Assembly: GCA_050692555.1 (NCBI GenBank)
Contig: JBOGVS010000008.1
Coordinates: forward strand, 1-64,000
Source of the DNA: DAITPV01 sp050692555
GTDB lineage: Bacteria; Actinomycetota; UBA4738; CALAEC01
DNA length: 64,000 bases
Reading direction: 5' to 3'
Shown here: one piece after another, positions 33,362 through 41,960 of the stretch
How the letters are laid out: each line of letters begins with the position of its first letter
Numbering within the stretch: the stretch's first letter is position 1
Program-made: the position numbers and the translations under genes
Notes under the pieces: model-generated
The model's input: the letters and a program-made list of their open reading frames with translations, nothing else
Told to the model about the DNA's origin: nothing
Database searches by the model: none

Positions 33362-35269
33362 ATGGCTGGCCCCGAGCCCCGGACTCCGGAAGCGGATCCC
33401 GCCGAGGCAGGGGGCCGGGCCGGATCGCCCACGGAGACCGACCGCATCGGCTCCGAAGACGAACCTCCCCGTACCGGCCTGTTGGCCCGAGCCGCCGATC
33501 GGGGTGGCGCCTGGAACCCCGAGGCCGCTGACCGCTGGCGGGAATCGGTACTTCTCCGGCTGGTCCGGATGGAGCGGCTGCTCGAGCAATCGGCGTCCCG
33601 CCTCCCGCCCATCGAGGAGCTCGAGCGTCGGATCGCCGAGGACACCCAGTCCCGCCTGGCCCAACTCGCCGCGGACGTGAGCCGGGCTCGCGAGGAGATG
33701 GGATCCCTGGCCAAGAGCCTGGAGACCGTTCGGGCGCAGGCCCTGGGCCGAGTGGACTCGGCCAGGTCGGAGACCCTGGAGCGGGTGGAGGCGGCCCGGG
33801 CCGAGACCATTCAGAGCGTGGAGGCCGCCCGGACCGATGCCTCGGAGCGGATGGATGCGGCTCGCTCGGAGGTGGTCGCCCAGGTCGACGCCGGGCGCGC
33901 CGACACCGCGGAGCGGGTGGAGGCCGCCGGCGCCCGGCTGGCCGGGGAAGTCGAGGCGTCGTTCGACCGGCGGCTGGCGGCCCTATCGGAGGAGCTCCCC
34001 GGTGCGGTGGCCGGCAGGTTCGCTGAGCTCACCGGTACGTGGAGGGAGGAGGTCCGGACCGCGCTCCAGGAGGCTCGGGCGGCGACGGTCGAGCAGAACC
34101 GGAACCTATCCACGCAGCTCCGTGCGGTGACCGACGCTCAGGCCTCGTTGGCCGGGATGGTGGAGAAGCTGGCCAAGGCCGTCCGGGAGGAGCGGAAGGC
34201 CACCGCGGAAGCGCTTCGCTCGACGATGGCCAACACCGAGGCCGCCTTGTCGGAGGCGACGGCTCAGTTCACCGCGGAGCTCCGGGGCCAGGCGGAGGGA
34301 ACCACCGAGGATCTGCGGGTGATGGTGGGCGAGTACGTCAGCCAGCTCCGGCTGGCCATCGAAGGCTCGCTGGGGGCCCTCCAGGCCTCCGCCGAAGAGG
34401 CCACCACGGCCCTTCGGTCGGATGTGGAATCGGTCCGTGACGAGGTCGCCACGGCCACCCAAGGTCTGCGGAGCGAGGTCGAGACCCGGGCCTCCGCGCT
34501 CCGGGGCCAGGTCCAGGAGGTCGGCGGGCTCCTCCATTCACTCCGGGAGGCCGAGGGGGCCTTGACCGAGTCGGTCCGGGCCGCCGTGGGCCGGATCGAG
34601 GGCCTGGCCGAGGTCATCGAGTCCCTCGGTCACCGCCGGGGATTCAGGCAGCTCGTGGAGAGCGAGGAGGAGCTCCGGGAGCAGCAGGCCCGGTTGGTCG
34701 GGGAGCTCACCGCCGCGGGTGAGGGCCTTCGGGGGCACATCGGGAGCACCGAGCAACGGGTGGACGCCATGGGCGAGGCAGCTCGCGCCGTCGAGGTCGC
34801 TCAGGCCCAGGTGGCCGAGCGGGTCTCCGCCTCCGTGGAAGCCCTTCGAGGATCCCTCCCCGCCCTTGCCGACGAGCTTCGGGCCCGGGCGGCCGAGGAG
34901 CTGGCTCACGCCGTCGAGGACGTCCGTTCCTCAGTCGCCGAGAAGCTCCCCGGCGACGAGACCCTGGCGGACGTGCGGGAGCTCTCCGCCGCGCACCGCG
35001 ATCTGGATCGGGCCACGGCCGCCCTCCGGGCGGAGGTGGAGGGCCTGCGCCAGCGGATCGAGGGTTGGGGCGCCCCCCGCTCGGACCCCCGGCTGGCCAA
35101 GGAGCTGAGCGAGGTGGCCGGCAGGGTGGAGCGCCTGGAGGACCGGGTCTCCCTCCAGATCGACCGGCTCGAGCCGATTGTCGCTTCTGTGGAAGCCCAT
35201 CTGGGCAAGCTGGTCGAAGAGGTCGAAAGGCCGTCCCGGCCTCGCGGGCTGTTCGGTCGACGCGGCTGA
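33362..35269 (+). CDS. Large coiled-coil protein next to the Tad locus
   Basis: 635 residues, almost entirely heptad-like Ala/Glu/Arg helix from about 60 onward. Units such as RVDSARSETLERVEAARAET recur with an 11-residue spacing, reminiscent of apolipoprotein- or LEA-like amphipathic repeats. The N-terminal 55 residues are Pro/Glu/Gly-rich and probably disordered, and the end is a basic RPRGLFGRRG. There are no membrane segments. It could be a cytoskeletal, scaffold or tether protein. Nothing identifies a partner beyond its place between the toxin pair and the pilus genes. Start ATG 33362. Confidence 0.65.
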   Translation: MAGPEPRTPEADPAEAGGRAGSPTETDRIGSEDEPPRTGLLARAADRGGAWNPEAADRWRESVLLRLVRMERLLEQSASRLPPIEELERRIAEDTQSRLAQLAADVSRAREEMGSLAKSLETVRAQALGRVDSARSETLERVEAARAETIQSVEAARTDASERMDAARSEVVAQVDAGRADTAERVEAAGARLAGEVEASFDRRLAALSEELPGAVAGRFAELTGTWREEVRTALQEARAATVEQNRNLSTQLRAVTDAQASLAGMVEKLAKAVREERKATAEALRSTMANTEAALSEATAQFTAELRGQAEGTTEDLRVMVGEYVSQLRLAIEGSLGALQASAEEATTALRSDVESVRDEVATATQGLRSEVETRASALRGQVQEVGGLLHSLREAEGALTESVRAAVGRIEGLAEVIESLGHRRGFRQLVESEEELREQQARLVGELTAAGEGLRGHIGSTEQRVDAMGEAARAVEVAQAQVAERVSASVEALRGSLPALADELRARAAEELAHAVEDVRSSVAEKLPGDETLADVRELSAAHRDLDRATAALRAEVEGLRQRIEGWGAPRSDPRLAKELSEVAGRVERLEDRVSLQIDRLEPIVASVEAHLGKLVEEVERPSRPRGLFGRRG

Positions 35270-35343
35270 CCGGGCCCGGGTGGCAAGAACTCGGGGGTGG
35301 GAGTACCTTCTGGCCAGCCCGCGCATCTTCCTGGGAGGGTGGT

Positions 35344-36174
35344 GTGCCCGGCATCGTAGCCATCGGGTTCCAGGGTGGGTCCGGCGCGACGGAGGGTGAG
35401 GTTCGCGGGTTTCCGCTCGCCCTGTCGAAGGAGCACCTCGAGCCGCTGATCGACGCCGTGGGTGCGGCCATCGACCAGGCGGGGCACGCCATCGCCGTGT
35501 ACCCGACGTGGGCGCCTCCCTCCAGCCTCCAGCGGCTGGCCACGGTGCGTGCCGCGACGGATATCCGTCGTCTGGCCGTGTACCCCACGTCCCTTCCACC
35601 GCTGGCGGGGGCGGTGCTCGCAGAATTGGCTGCTGCGGTCTCCACCTACGTGCCCTCGCCGGGGGTCCTGCTCTCGGGGCTGCGCCGACTGGAGAACGAG
35701 CTGATCGTCGCAGCCTGGCTCGGTAGCGTCGCCCGTCTCCGCGAGCCTCAGCCCGGGCTGGGCCAGCACCTGGCGTCCTGGTGGCCCGGCACGGCCTTCG
35801 CCGTGGCGCTCCTTCCCCAGCCGATCATCCGGCGCCTGACCAAGAAGGACCGCCGTCTGGCCGTCCCCGAGCCCCGGGAGCCGATCCGCCTTGCGATGTC
35901 CGTTCACGAAGGTGATCCGGCGTGGGTCCGGGAGGTGCTGGTTCCGTCCCTGGGACTCCCGCCGGTGGACCAGGTGGCGCCCACGCCCGAGGGCCCATCC
36001 TGGTGGGGGACCCGCCGGCTCGTCGAGGTGGTCGGCCACCCCACCGACATCTCGGCCCTGGCGGGGCGGATCAGCCTGGGCGTGGAGGGGTCGCTGTGCG
36101 GGTGGTGCGATGAGACCATCGCGTCGAACCCCTGTCCGTTCTGCGGACTCGACTCCCGCCGAGGTGCGGCATGA
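35344..36174 (+). CDS. Tad-locus hypothetical protein with C-terminal zinc ribbon
   Basis: 276 residues. Hydrophobic strands and helices alternate in the first 150 residues, with VYPTWAPPS and VYPTSLPPL, two related motifs that suggest an internal repeat. The C-terminus has LCGWCDETIASNPCPFCGLD, two CxxC pairs forming a likely zinc ribbon. The GTG start at 35344 is supported by GGGAGGG. It overlaps cpaB by four bases (ATGA), so it belongs to the pilus operon. I do not know a named family. Confidence 0.6.
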   Translation: MPGIVAIGFQGGSGATEGEVRGFPLALSKEHLEPLIDAVGAAIDQAGHAIAVYPTWAPPSSLQRLATVRAATDIRRLAVYPTSLPPLAGAVLAELAAAVSTYVPSPGVLLSGLRRLENELIVAAWLGSVARLREPQPGLGQHLASWWPGTAFAVALLPQPIIRRLTKKDRRLAVPEPREPIRLAMSVHEGDPAWVREVLVPSLGLPPVDQVAPTPEGPSWWGTRRLVEVVGHPTDISALAGRISLGVEGSLCGWCDETIASNPCPFCGLDSRRGAA

Positions 36175-36884
36175 ATCCCCGCCAGCGGCGAGGGGTGATC
36201 CTGCTGGGACTGGCCGTCCTGGGCGGAGTTGCGGTGTTCGTGTTGGTGGCCGGATACGTGGCCGACGTCCGCTCGCAGGTGGGCCACATGATGACGGTCC
36301 AGCGGCTAACCGAGGACGTGCCGGCCTTCACGGCGGTGAGTGCGGACATGGTCGAGGAGGTACGGATCCCCGAGCGGTGGGCGCCCGAGCACGCCATCAC
36401 CGAGCCCGTGGACCTGGCCGGCCGGATCGCCTCCACCGATCTCCCCAGTGGATCCCTCCTCCAGGAAGGGATGCTGATCCCCCAGCCCGCCATCGAGCCG
36501 GGGGAGCGGGAGGTGGCCATCCTGGTCGACGCCGAGACCGGCGTCGCCGGGAAGATCTCGCCCGGGAGCGTGGTGGACATCTTCGCCACCTTCGAGGTGG
36601 ACACCGCCAATCGGTGCGCCGTCGTCCTGGTGCCCGGGGCCTCGGTCGTGGACGTGGGCCGCCCGGCCCCCCGGGAGGTGGTCACCGAGCAGGGTGGCCT
36701 GGGCCAGCAGGCCGTGGTCCCGGTGACCTTCACCCTCACCCCCACTGACTCCCTCAGGCTGGTCCACGCGGAGAGCTATGCCACCGAGGTCCGGCTTGGC
36801 CTGGTCCGCCCCGGCGACGCGATCGTCGAGCCCCCCGCTCCGTTCTGCGGGCCGAAGGCGGCTCGGGTGAGGGGGGCCGAGTGA
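36171..36884 (+). CDS. cpaB: Flp pilus assembly protein CpaB/RcpC (SAF domain)
   Basis: 237 residues with a single N-terminal membrane anchor (about 9-30). A SAF domain follows: VPAFTAVSADMVEEVRIPERW, then LAGRIASTDLPSGSLLQEGML, as in CpaB/RcpC. The C-terminal strand region has ILVDAETGVAGKISPGSVVDIFATF. It probably sits at the outer face of the membrane and guides pilus assembly. Start and stop both overlap the neighbours by four bases, so it is translationally coupled. Confidence 0.85.
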   Translation: MNPRQRRGVILLGLAVLGGVAVFVLVAGYVADVRSQVGHMMTVQRLTEDVPAFTAVSADMVEEVRIPERWAPEHAITEPVDLAGRIASTDLPSGSLLQEGMLIPQPAIEPGEREVAILVDAETGVAGKISPGSVVDIFATFEVDTANRCAVVLVPGASVVDVGRPAPREVVTEQGGLGQQAVVPVTFTLTPTDSLRLVHAESYATEVRLGLVRPGDAIVEPPAPFCGPKAARVRGAE

Positions 36885-38416
36885 GCAACAACGTCCTCCT
36901 GGGGATCGGGGCGCCGGGCAAGGCGGCCGAGGTCGCCGCCCTGGTGCACGAGGACTCGGTGTTCACCGTGGTGGACGTGGCCGCCGACGCCGAGGCGGTG
37001 ATGGCTGCCCTCCGAAGCTGGGAGGTCGACGCCGTCGTTCTCCTCGAAGACCTCGGACCGATCCCGGTGATGGATCTGGCGCGCCAGATCGGGATCCGGT
37101 TCCCCGGCGTGGGAGTGGTGTTGGTCGTCCGGGAGTCGACGCCCGAGGTCCTCCGTGCCGCCCTGCAGGCGGGGGTGCGGGACGTGCTCACCTGGCGTCC
37201 CAACGTGGAGGAGCTCCAGGGCGCGCTGCGGGGGGCGATCGATTGGTCGACGCAGCTCCGGGAACGCATCGCCGCGGGAGGCGTGGAGGAGGACGAAGGG
37301 CTCGGCACCGTGGGGGGGATGATGGTGGCGGTCGCCGGGGCCAAGGGGGGCGTGGGAACGACCACCATGGCGGTCCATCTGGCCCTGGCCGCGGCCACCG
37401 AGTCGGGCGATCGTCGGGTGTGCCTGGTCGACTTCGACCTGCAGACCGGCGACGTGGCCAGCCTCCTGGCCCTCACCCACCGGCGGACGGTGTCCGACCT
37501 GGTGGAGGTGGCCGGGGAGATCTCCCCCCGCCAGCTCGAGAACACGCTGTACATGCATCCCTCCGGTCTCAGCGTGTTGCTCCCACCGGCCGAGGGCGAG
37601 CGGGGAGAGGAAGTGGGAGCCGACGTGGCGCGATCGATCCTCGGAGGGATCAAGTCCCACTACGACGTCGTGGTGGTGGATCTGGGGTCCGTGGTCACCG
37701 AGGCCAACGCGGTGGTCGCGGAGATGGCGGAGGTGGTCATCATCGTGACCACCCCCGACGTGCCGGCCCTTCGAGGGGTCAACCGGCTGGTGAGGTTGTG
37801 GGAGCGCCTCCACATCCGCAAGAAGAACGACGTGCGCGTGCTGGTGAACCGGGTCAGCCGGGCCATCGAGGTACAGCCGGACCTGGTGGGAAAGGTGGTG
37901 GAGGCGCCGCTGCTGCGCTCGACGGTGCCCGCCGCATTCCGGGAGGTGGAGGCGGCGGCCAACACCGGCGACCCCGCGGCCCTCCAGGACGGTGGGATCC
38001 GCAAGGCTCTTCGCAGGCTGGCCGCGGAGGTGGGGTTGTCCGCTCCCGCCGTCCGGCGCCGGTCTCGGGCACGGGAGGAGTCCGGGGCCTTCTCCGTGGA
38101 GACGGCCGGCCTGGCCAGTGTGCTCATCACGGTCGCCCTCCTCCTGTGGCAGATCGTGCTCACCGGGTACACGTTCGTCCTGGCCGGACACGCCGCACGC
38201 GAGGGGGCCAGAGAGCTCGCCGTGGACGGGAACGTGTCGGCCGCGGTCCGAGCCGATCTCCCCGCCGGATGGCTGGAAGGGATGAAGGTCGATCGGGAGG
38301 AGGAGGCCGTGGTGGTCAGCCTCTCGGTCCCGGCGCTGGCACCCGGAGTGGAGACCCCGTTCCGGATCACCGTGCGGGCGGGGACGGTGGTCGAGGAACG
38401 GGGGATGCCGCCATGA
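36881..38416 (+). CDS. TadZ/CpaE-type ATPase fused to a TadE-like pseudopilin
   Basis: 511 residues. The first ~120 form a receiver-like domain without the full acidic pocket. The MinD/ParA-type ATPase follows, with a deviant Walker A AGAKGGVGTTTMAVHLA and VCLVDFDLQTGDVASLL, as in TadZ/CpaE proteins that localise the pilus. From about 400 the frame continues into ESGAFSVETAGLASVLITVA, a TadE prepilin motif (Gly402, Glu407) with a membrane helix and pseudopilin domain. TadE is normally a separate protein. An internal TTG at 38036 with GGAGG five bases upstream could also start a free TadE. Confidence 0.82.
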   Translation: MSNNVLLGIGAPGKAAEVAALVHEDSVFTVVDVAADAEAVMAALRSWEVDAVVLLEDLGPIPVMDLARQIGIRFPGVGVVLVVRESTPEVLRAALQAGVRDVLTWRPNVEELQGALRGAIDWSTQLRERIAAGGVEEDEGLGTVGGMMVAVAGAKGGVGTTTMAVHLALAAATESGDRRVCLVDFDLQTGDVASLLALTHRRTVSDLVEVAGEISPRQLENTLYMHPSGLSVLLPPAEGERGEEVGADVARSILGGIKSHYDVVVVDLGSVVTEANAVVAEMAEVVIIVTTPDVPALRGVNRLVRLWERLHIRKKNDVRVLVNRVSRAIEVQPDLVGKVVEAPLLRSTVPAAFREVEAAANTGDPAALQDGGIRKALRRLAAEVGLSAPAVRRRSRAREESGAFSVETAGLASVLITVALLLWQIVLTGYTFVLAGHAAREGARELAVDGNVSAAVRADLPAGWLEGMKVDREEEAVVVSLSVPALAPGVETPFRITVRAGTVVEERGMPP

Positions 38417-38757
38417 TCCTCCGGGCGGCAGGCGAGCGGGGCTCCGCGTCGCTGGAGTTCACCGGCCTTCTGCCGTACCTGTTGCTGGCGGCGCTGTTCG
38501 CCTGGCAGCTCCTCCTGGCCACGTTCACGGTGACCGCCGCGGAGAACGCCGCCCGGACCGGCAGCCGGGCGGAGAGCCTGGGACGTGACGGGATCGAAGC
38601 GGCCGTGGACGCCCTGCCGGGATGGCTCCGCGACGACGCCTCGGCGCGGGCGGAGGGCACGCTGGTCCGGGTGACGATCGAGGTGCCCATCGTGTTCCCG
38701 GGCCTGTCCGTCGACGACATGACGGTGTCCCGGACCGCCGAGCTCCCTTCCGAGTGA
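38413..38757 (+). CDS. TadE-like minor pilin
   Basis: 114 residues. A short leader ending in Gly10 and Glu15 at +5 (RGSASLEFTGLLPYLLLAALF) form the prepilin motif and membrane helix. A small beta-rich domain of pseudopilin type follows. It is a probable substrate of the prepilin peptidase TadV/CpaA, which is not in the window. ATG 38413 overlaps the stop of the upstream fusion (ATGA). Confidence 0.75.
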   Translation: MILRAAGERGSASLEFTGLLPYLLLAALFAWQLLLATFTVTAAENAARTGSRAESLGRDGIEAAVDALPGWLRDDASARAEGTLVRVTIEVPIVFPGLSVDDMTVSRTAELPSE

Positions 38758-38761
38758 CGTC

Positions 38762-40093
38762 ATGGGTCTGAAGGATCGACTGGCGGCCGAGCGGCAACGG
38801 GAGGATCTCCGCGGCTCCGAGGACGAGATCCTCGCCCACCTTCGCCGCCGGCTGATGGAGGAGGTGGACCTGGGGGAGATCTCCCGGCTGACCACGACGC
38901 AGCGGCGGGCCCGGCTCGAACGGATCGTCAGCCACCTTGTCACCCGGGAGGGGCCGGTGCTCTCCACCGCGGAGCGCGGCTCCCTGATCCGGCAGATCGT
39001 CGACGCGGCCCTTGGCCTGGGGGTCATCGAGCCGTTCCTGGCTGACGAGACCGTGACCGAGATCATGGTCAACGGCCCCTCCGACATCTGGGTGGAACGG
39101 GACGGCCGCCTCGAGCGGGTCAACGTCAGCTTCGAGAGCGAGGCCCAGCTCTACCAGACCATCGACCGCATCGTGCAGACCGTGAACCGCCGGGTGGACG
39201 AGTCGAGCCCGATGGTCGACGCCAGGCTGCCGACGGGGGAGAGGGTCAACGTGATCATCCCGCCGCTGTCTCTGCGAGGACCGATCGTCACCATCCGCCG
39301 GTTCCCCCGCTCCTATTCCATGGAGCAGCTCGTGGCCATGGGCAGCCTGGAGGAGCCCATGGCCGAACTGCTGGCCGCGTTCGTCCGGGCTCGCCTCAAC
39401 ATCATCATCTCCGGAGGGACCGCCACGGGGAAGACCACGCTTCTGAACGCGCTGTCGGCGTTCATCCCCCCCGGGGAGCGGATCATCACCATCGAGGACA
39501 GCGCCGAGCTCCAGCTCCGCCAGCCCCACGTGATCTCGCTTGAGTCCCGTCCCCCGAACGTCGAGGGCAAGGGGGAGACCACCATCCGGGACCTGGTCCG
39601 GAACAGCCTCCGGATGCGTCCCGACCGCATCCTGGTCGGCGAGGTCCGGGGCGCCGAGACCCTCGACATGCTCCAGGCCATGAACACCGGACACGAGGGA
39701 TCCATCGCCACCCTCCACGCCAACTCCACCGAGGACGCCATCGTCAGGCTTCAGACGCTGGCGGGGATGACCGACGTGAAGATCCTGGTCGAGGCGGTCC
39801 GGGACCAGATCAACAGCGCCATCGACGTGATCGTTCAGCTGGCCCGGGCCCCGGACGGAGCCCGCCGGATCGTGGAGATCGCCGCCGTCGCCTCTCGCCG
39901 GTGGGAGACGTTTCGGCTGGCCACCCTGGCCCGATTCGAGCCCGACCCGATCGGCCCCGACCGCGTGGTGACCGGGCGGTTCGGGTCGTTCCGCCTTCCC
40001 CCGGACTTGCTCCGGCGCCTGGAGCTGTCGGGGGAGCAGGTGTCCGAGGCGTATGCCGAGGCCACCGTGGCCCCCGAGCGGGAGGCGAGCTGA
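38762..40093 (+). CDS. tadA: Tad pilus ATPase TadA/CpaF
   Basis: 443-residue type II/IV secretion ATPase. The N-terminal domain has GLGVIEPFLADETVTEIMVN, and SLRGPIVTIRRFPR contributes nucleotide-pocket arginines. Walker A is IISGGTATGKTTLLNALS; Walker B and the Asp/His boxes are IITIEDSAELQL and RILVGEVRGAETLDMLQAMNTGHEGS. It drives Flp pilus extension and probably retraction. ATG at 38762, four bases after the TadE stop. Confidence 0.93.
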   Translation: MGLKDRLAAERQREDLRGSEDEILAHLRRRLMEEVDLGEISRLTTTQRRARLERIVSHLVTREGPVLSTAERGSLIRQIVDAALGLGVIEPFLADETVTEIMVNGPSDIWVERDGRLERVNVSFESEAQLYQTIDRIVQTVNRRVDESSPMVDARLPTGERVNVIIPPLSLRGPIVTIRRFPRSYSMEQLVAMGSLEEPMAELLAAFVRARLNIIISGGTATGKTTLLNALSAFIPPGERIITIEDSAELQLRQPHVISLESRPPNVEGKGETTIRDLVRNSLRMRPDRILVGEVRGAETLDMLQAMNTGHEGSIATLHANSTEDAIVRLQTLAGMTDVKILVEAVRDQINSAIDVIVQLARAPDGARRIVEIAAVASRRWETFRLATLARFEPDPIGPDRVVTGRFGSFRLPPDLLRRLELSGEQVSEAYAEATVAPEREAS

Positions 40094-40096
40094 GCG

Positions 40097-41026
40097 GTGT
40101 CCGCTCCCGCGCTGGCCCTGGTGATCCTGGCCCTGGCCCTGGTGGCGGTGGTTGCGGGGGTGGTGGCCCTGATCCGGGGATGGTCTGCCGAAGCCTTCGT
40201 CGCCCGGCGGAGCTCCCCCGTAACCGGTAGATCTCGAACCGGGACGCCCCTGGCGGGACTGGAGGCCCGTCTGCGCCGGACCCGGCCGGGACGGAACCTG
40301 TCGGTCCGCCTGGTGTCGGCCGGCGTGGAGCTCCGGGTCGTTGACTTCCTCCTGATCGCCGCAGGACTGGGGGTGGCCGGATACTTCGCCTCCCAGCTGC
40401 TCCTTCCCACCTGGCTCGCCGTCCTGGCCGGCGTGGTCGGCGCCCGTCTGGCCTGGGCGTGGCTGGAGCGGAAGCGGGAGAAGCGTCGCGAGGAATTCGT
40501 GGCCCAGCTCCCGGAGGTGGCCAGGCTCCTGTCGAACTCCGCCGCCGCGGGACTGTCGGTCCGCACCGCCGTGGAGATGGCGGCCGACGAGCTGGATGAG
40601 CCGGCGGCCTCGGAGATGGGCCTGGTGGCGGAGGAGCTGCGGATCGGGCAGTCGGTGGAGGAGGCGCTGGCCAACCTGGAGCGCCGGATGCCGTCGCGCG
40701 AGGTCGGCGTCCTCATCAGCGCGTTGGTGATCCAGCAGCGCTCGGGCGGCGACCTGGTTCGGGCCCTCCAGGACATGGCCTCCACGCTGGAGTCCCGACG
40801 GGACCTGCGGCGGGAGATCCGAACGATGATGGCCGGCTCGATCTATTCCGGCTACCTGGTGGGCGGGCTGGGAGCGTTCATGATCCTGCTCGTCAACCTG
40901 ATCAGCCCGGGAGCCATCGAGGAGATCACCGGATCGCCGCTCGGCCTGTTCGCGTTCATCGTGGCGGGAGCGCTGTACGTCACCGGGTACGTGATGATCC
41001 GCCGGGTGACCCGGATCGAGGTGTAG
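40097..41026 (+). CDS. tadB: Tad inner-membrane platform protein TadB
   Basis: 309 residues with the T2SS-F domain in the second half (LPEVARLLSNSAAAGLSVRT, then GQSVEEALANLERRMPSREV) and membrane helices at both ends (N-terminal pair near 1-25 and 90-125, C-terminal pair near 255-300). It pairs with TadC to form the platform below the pilus. GTG at 40097, three bases after the tadA stop, so it is tightly coupled. Confidence 0.88.
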   Translation: MSAPALALVILALALVAVVAGVVALIRGWSAEAFVARRSSPVTGRSRTGTPLAGLEARLRRTRPGRNLSVRLVSAGVELRVVDFLLIAAGLGVAGYFASQLLLPTWLAVLAGVVGARLAWAWLERKREKRREEFVAQLPEVARLLSNSAAAGLSVRTAVEMAADELDEPAASEMGLVAEELRIGQSVEEALANLERRMPSREVGVLISALVIQQRSGGDLVRALQDMASTLESRRDLRREIRTMMAGSIYSGYLVGGLGAFMILLVNLISPGAIEEITGSPLGLFAFIVAGALYVTGYVMIRRVTRIEV

Positions 41027-41035
41027 GAGGGAGCG

Positions 41036-41941
41036 ATGAACCCGCTCGTGGCGGCGGTGGCGGTGACCGGCTGCTACGTCCTGGCGCTCCTGGGGCTCCG
41101 CCTGGCCACGGATCCCGGACCGATCTCCCGGTTCCAGGTGGCCGCCGGGGAGTCCGAATCGGAACAACGCGAGGGCCTGATCCCCCGGATGGTCGGCGCC
41201 CTCAGCGAGAGCCTGGTTCCCTCGGTGATGCGCTTGATGGGCCGCCGGCGGCTGGATGCCGTCCGCCGGCGCCTCGACGAGGCCGGGCGCCCCGGCGGGC
41301 TGACCCTCCCGGGGTACGTGGGCCGCAAGGCATTGTTCGGCCTGCTGTTCGGTGCGGTGGGTGTCCTGTTCCTGCTCGACGGGCAGCTCCTGGTGTTCGT
41401 CCTGTTGGCGCTGTCCGGCTGGCTGTTGATGGACGTGTGGCTGGCCGGCGTTGCCCGAAGGCGGCGGGCAGCCATCGACCGCGACCTGCCCGACTTCCTG
41501 GACATCGTGTCGGTCACCGTCCGGGCGGGTTCGGGGCTTCGCCCCGCCCTGACCAGGGTGTCCGAGGCCATGGCCGGGCCGTTGGGTGAGGAGGTCACCA
41601 CGGCACTGCGGCAGATGGACTTTGGGGCCAGCCGCCGGGAGGCGTTCGAGGACCTCCGCAGGCGGAACTCCTCGGAGTCCCTCAGCCAGTTCGTCACGGC
41701 GCTGCTCCAGGCCGAGGAGCTCGGCGTCCCGCTCTCCGACGCCATCGCCGATCTGGCCACGGACATGCGCCGGGTGTTCCACCAGCAGGCCAGGCGACGG
41801 GCCGCCCGGGCCGACCCCCGGGTGAACCTCATCGTGACCACGCTGATCGTGCCGGGGGCCCTGATCCTGATCGTGGCCGCCCTCCTGGTCAGCACCGACG
41901 TCGACATCTCGAACCTCTTTGGACCGCAGGTCCCCTTCTAG
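41036..41941 (+). CDS. tadC: Tad inner-membrane platform protein TadC
   Basis: 301 residues with the layout of TadB: helices near 1-20, about 90-135 and 260-290, and the T2SS-F core DLPDFLDIVSVTVRAGSGLRPAL with SESLSQFVTALLQAEELGVPLSDAI. It ends in a short acidic tail. ATG 41036 has AGGAGGGAGCG upstream. The frame after it encodes a sensor kinase whose start lies close to or within the end of this gene. Confidence 0.88.
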   Translation: MNPLVAAVAVTGCYVLALLGLRLATDPGPISRFQVAAGESESEQREGLIPRMVGALSESLVPSVMRLMGRRRLDAVRRRLDEAGRPGGLTLPGYVGRKALFGLLFGAVGVLFLLDGQLLVFVLLALSGWLLMDVWLAGVARRRRAAIDRDLPDFLDIVSVTVRAGSGLRPALTRVSEAMAGPLGEEVTTALRQMDFGASRREAFEDLRRRNSSESLSQFVTALLQAEELGVPLSDAIADLATDMRRVFHQQARRRAARADPRVNLIVTTLIVPGALILIVAALLVSTDVDISNLFGPQVPF

Positions 41942-41960
41942 CGGGCGAGAGCCCTCCCCG

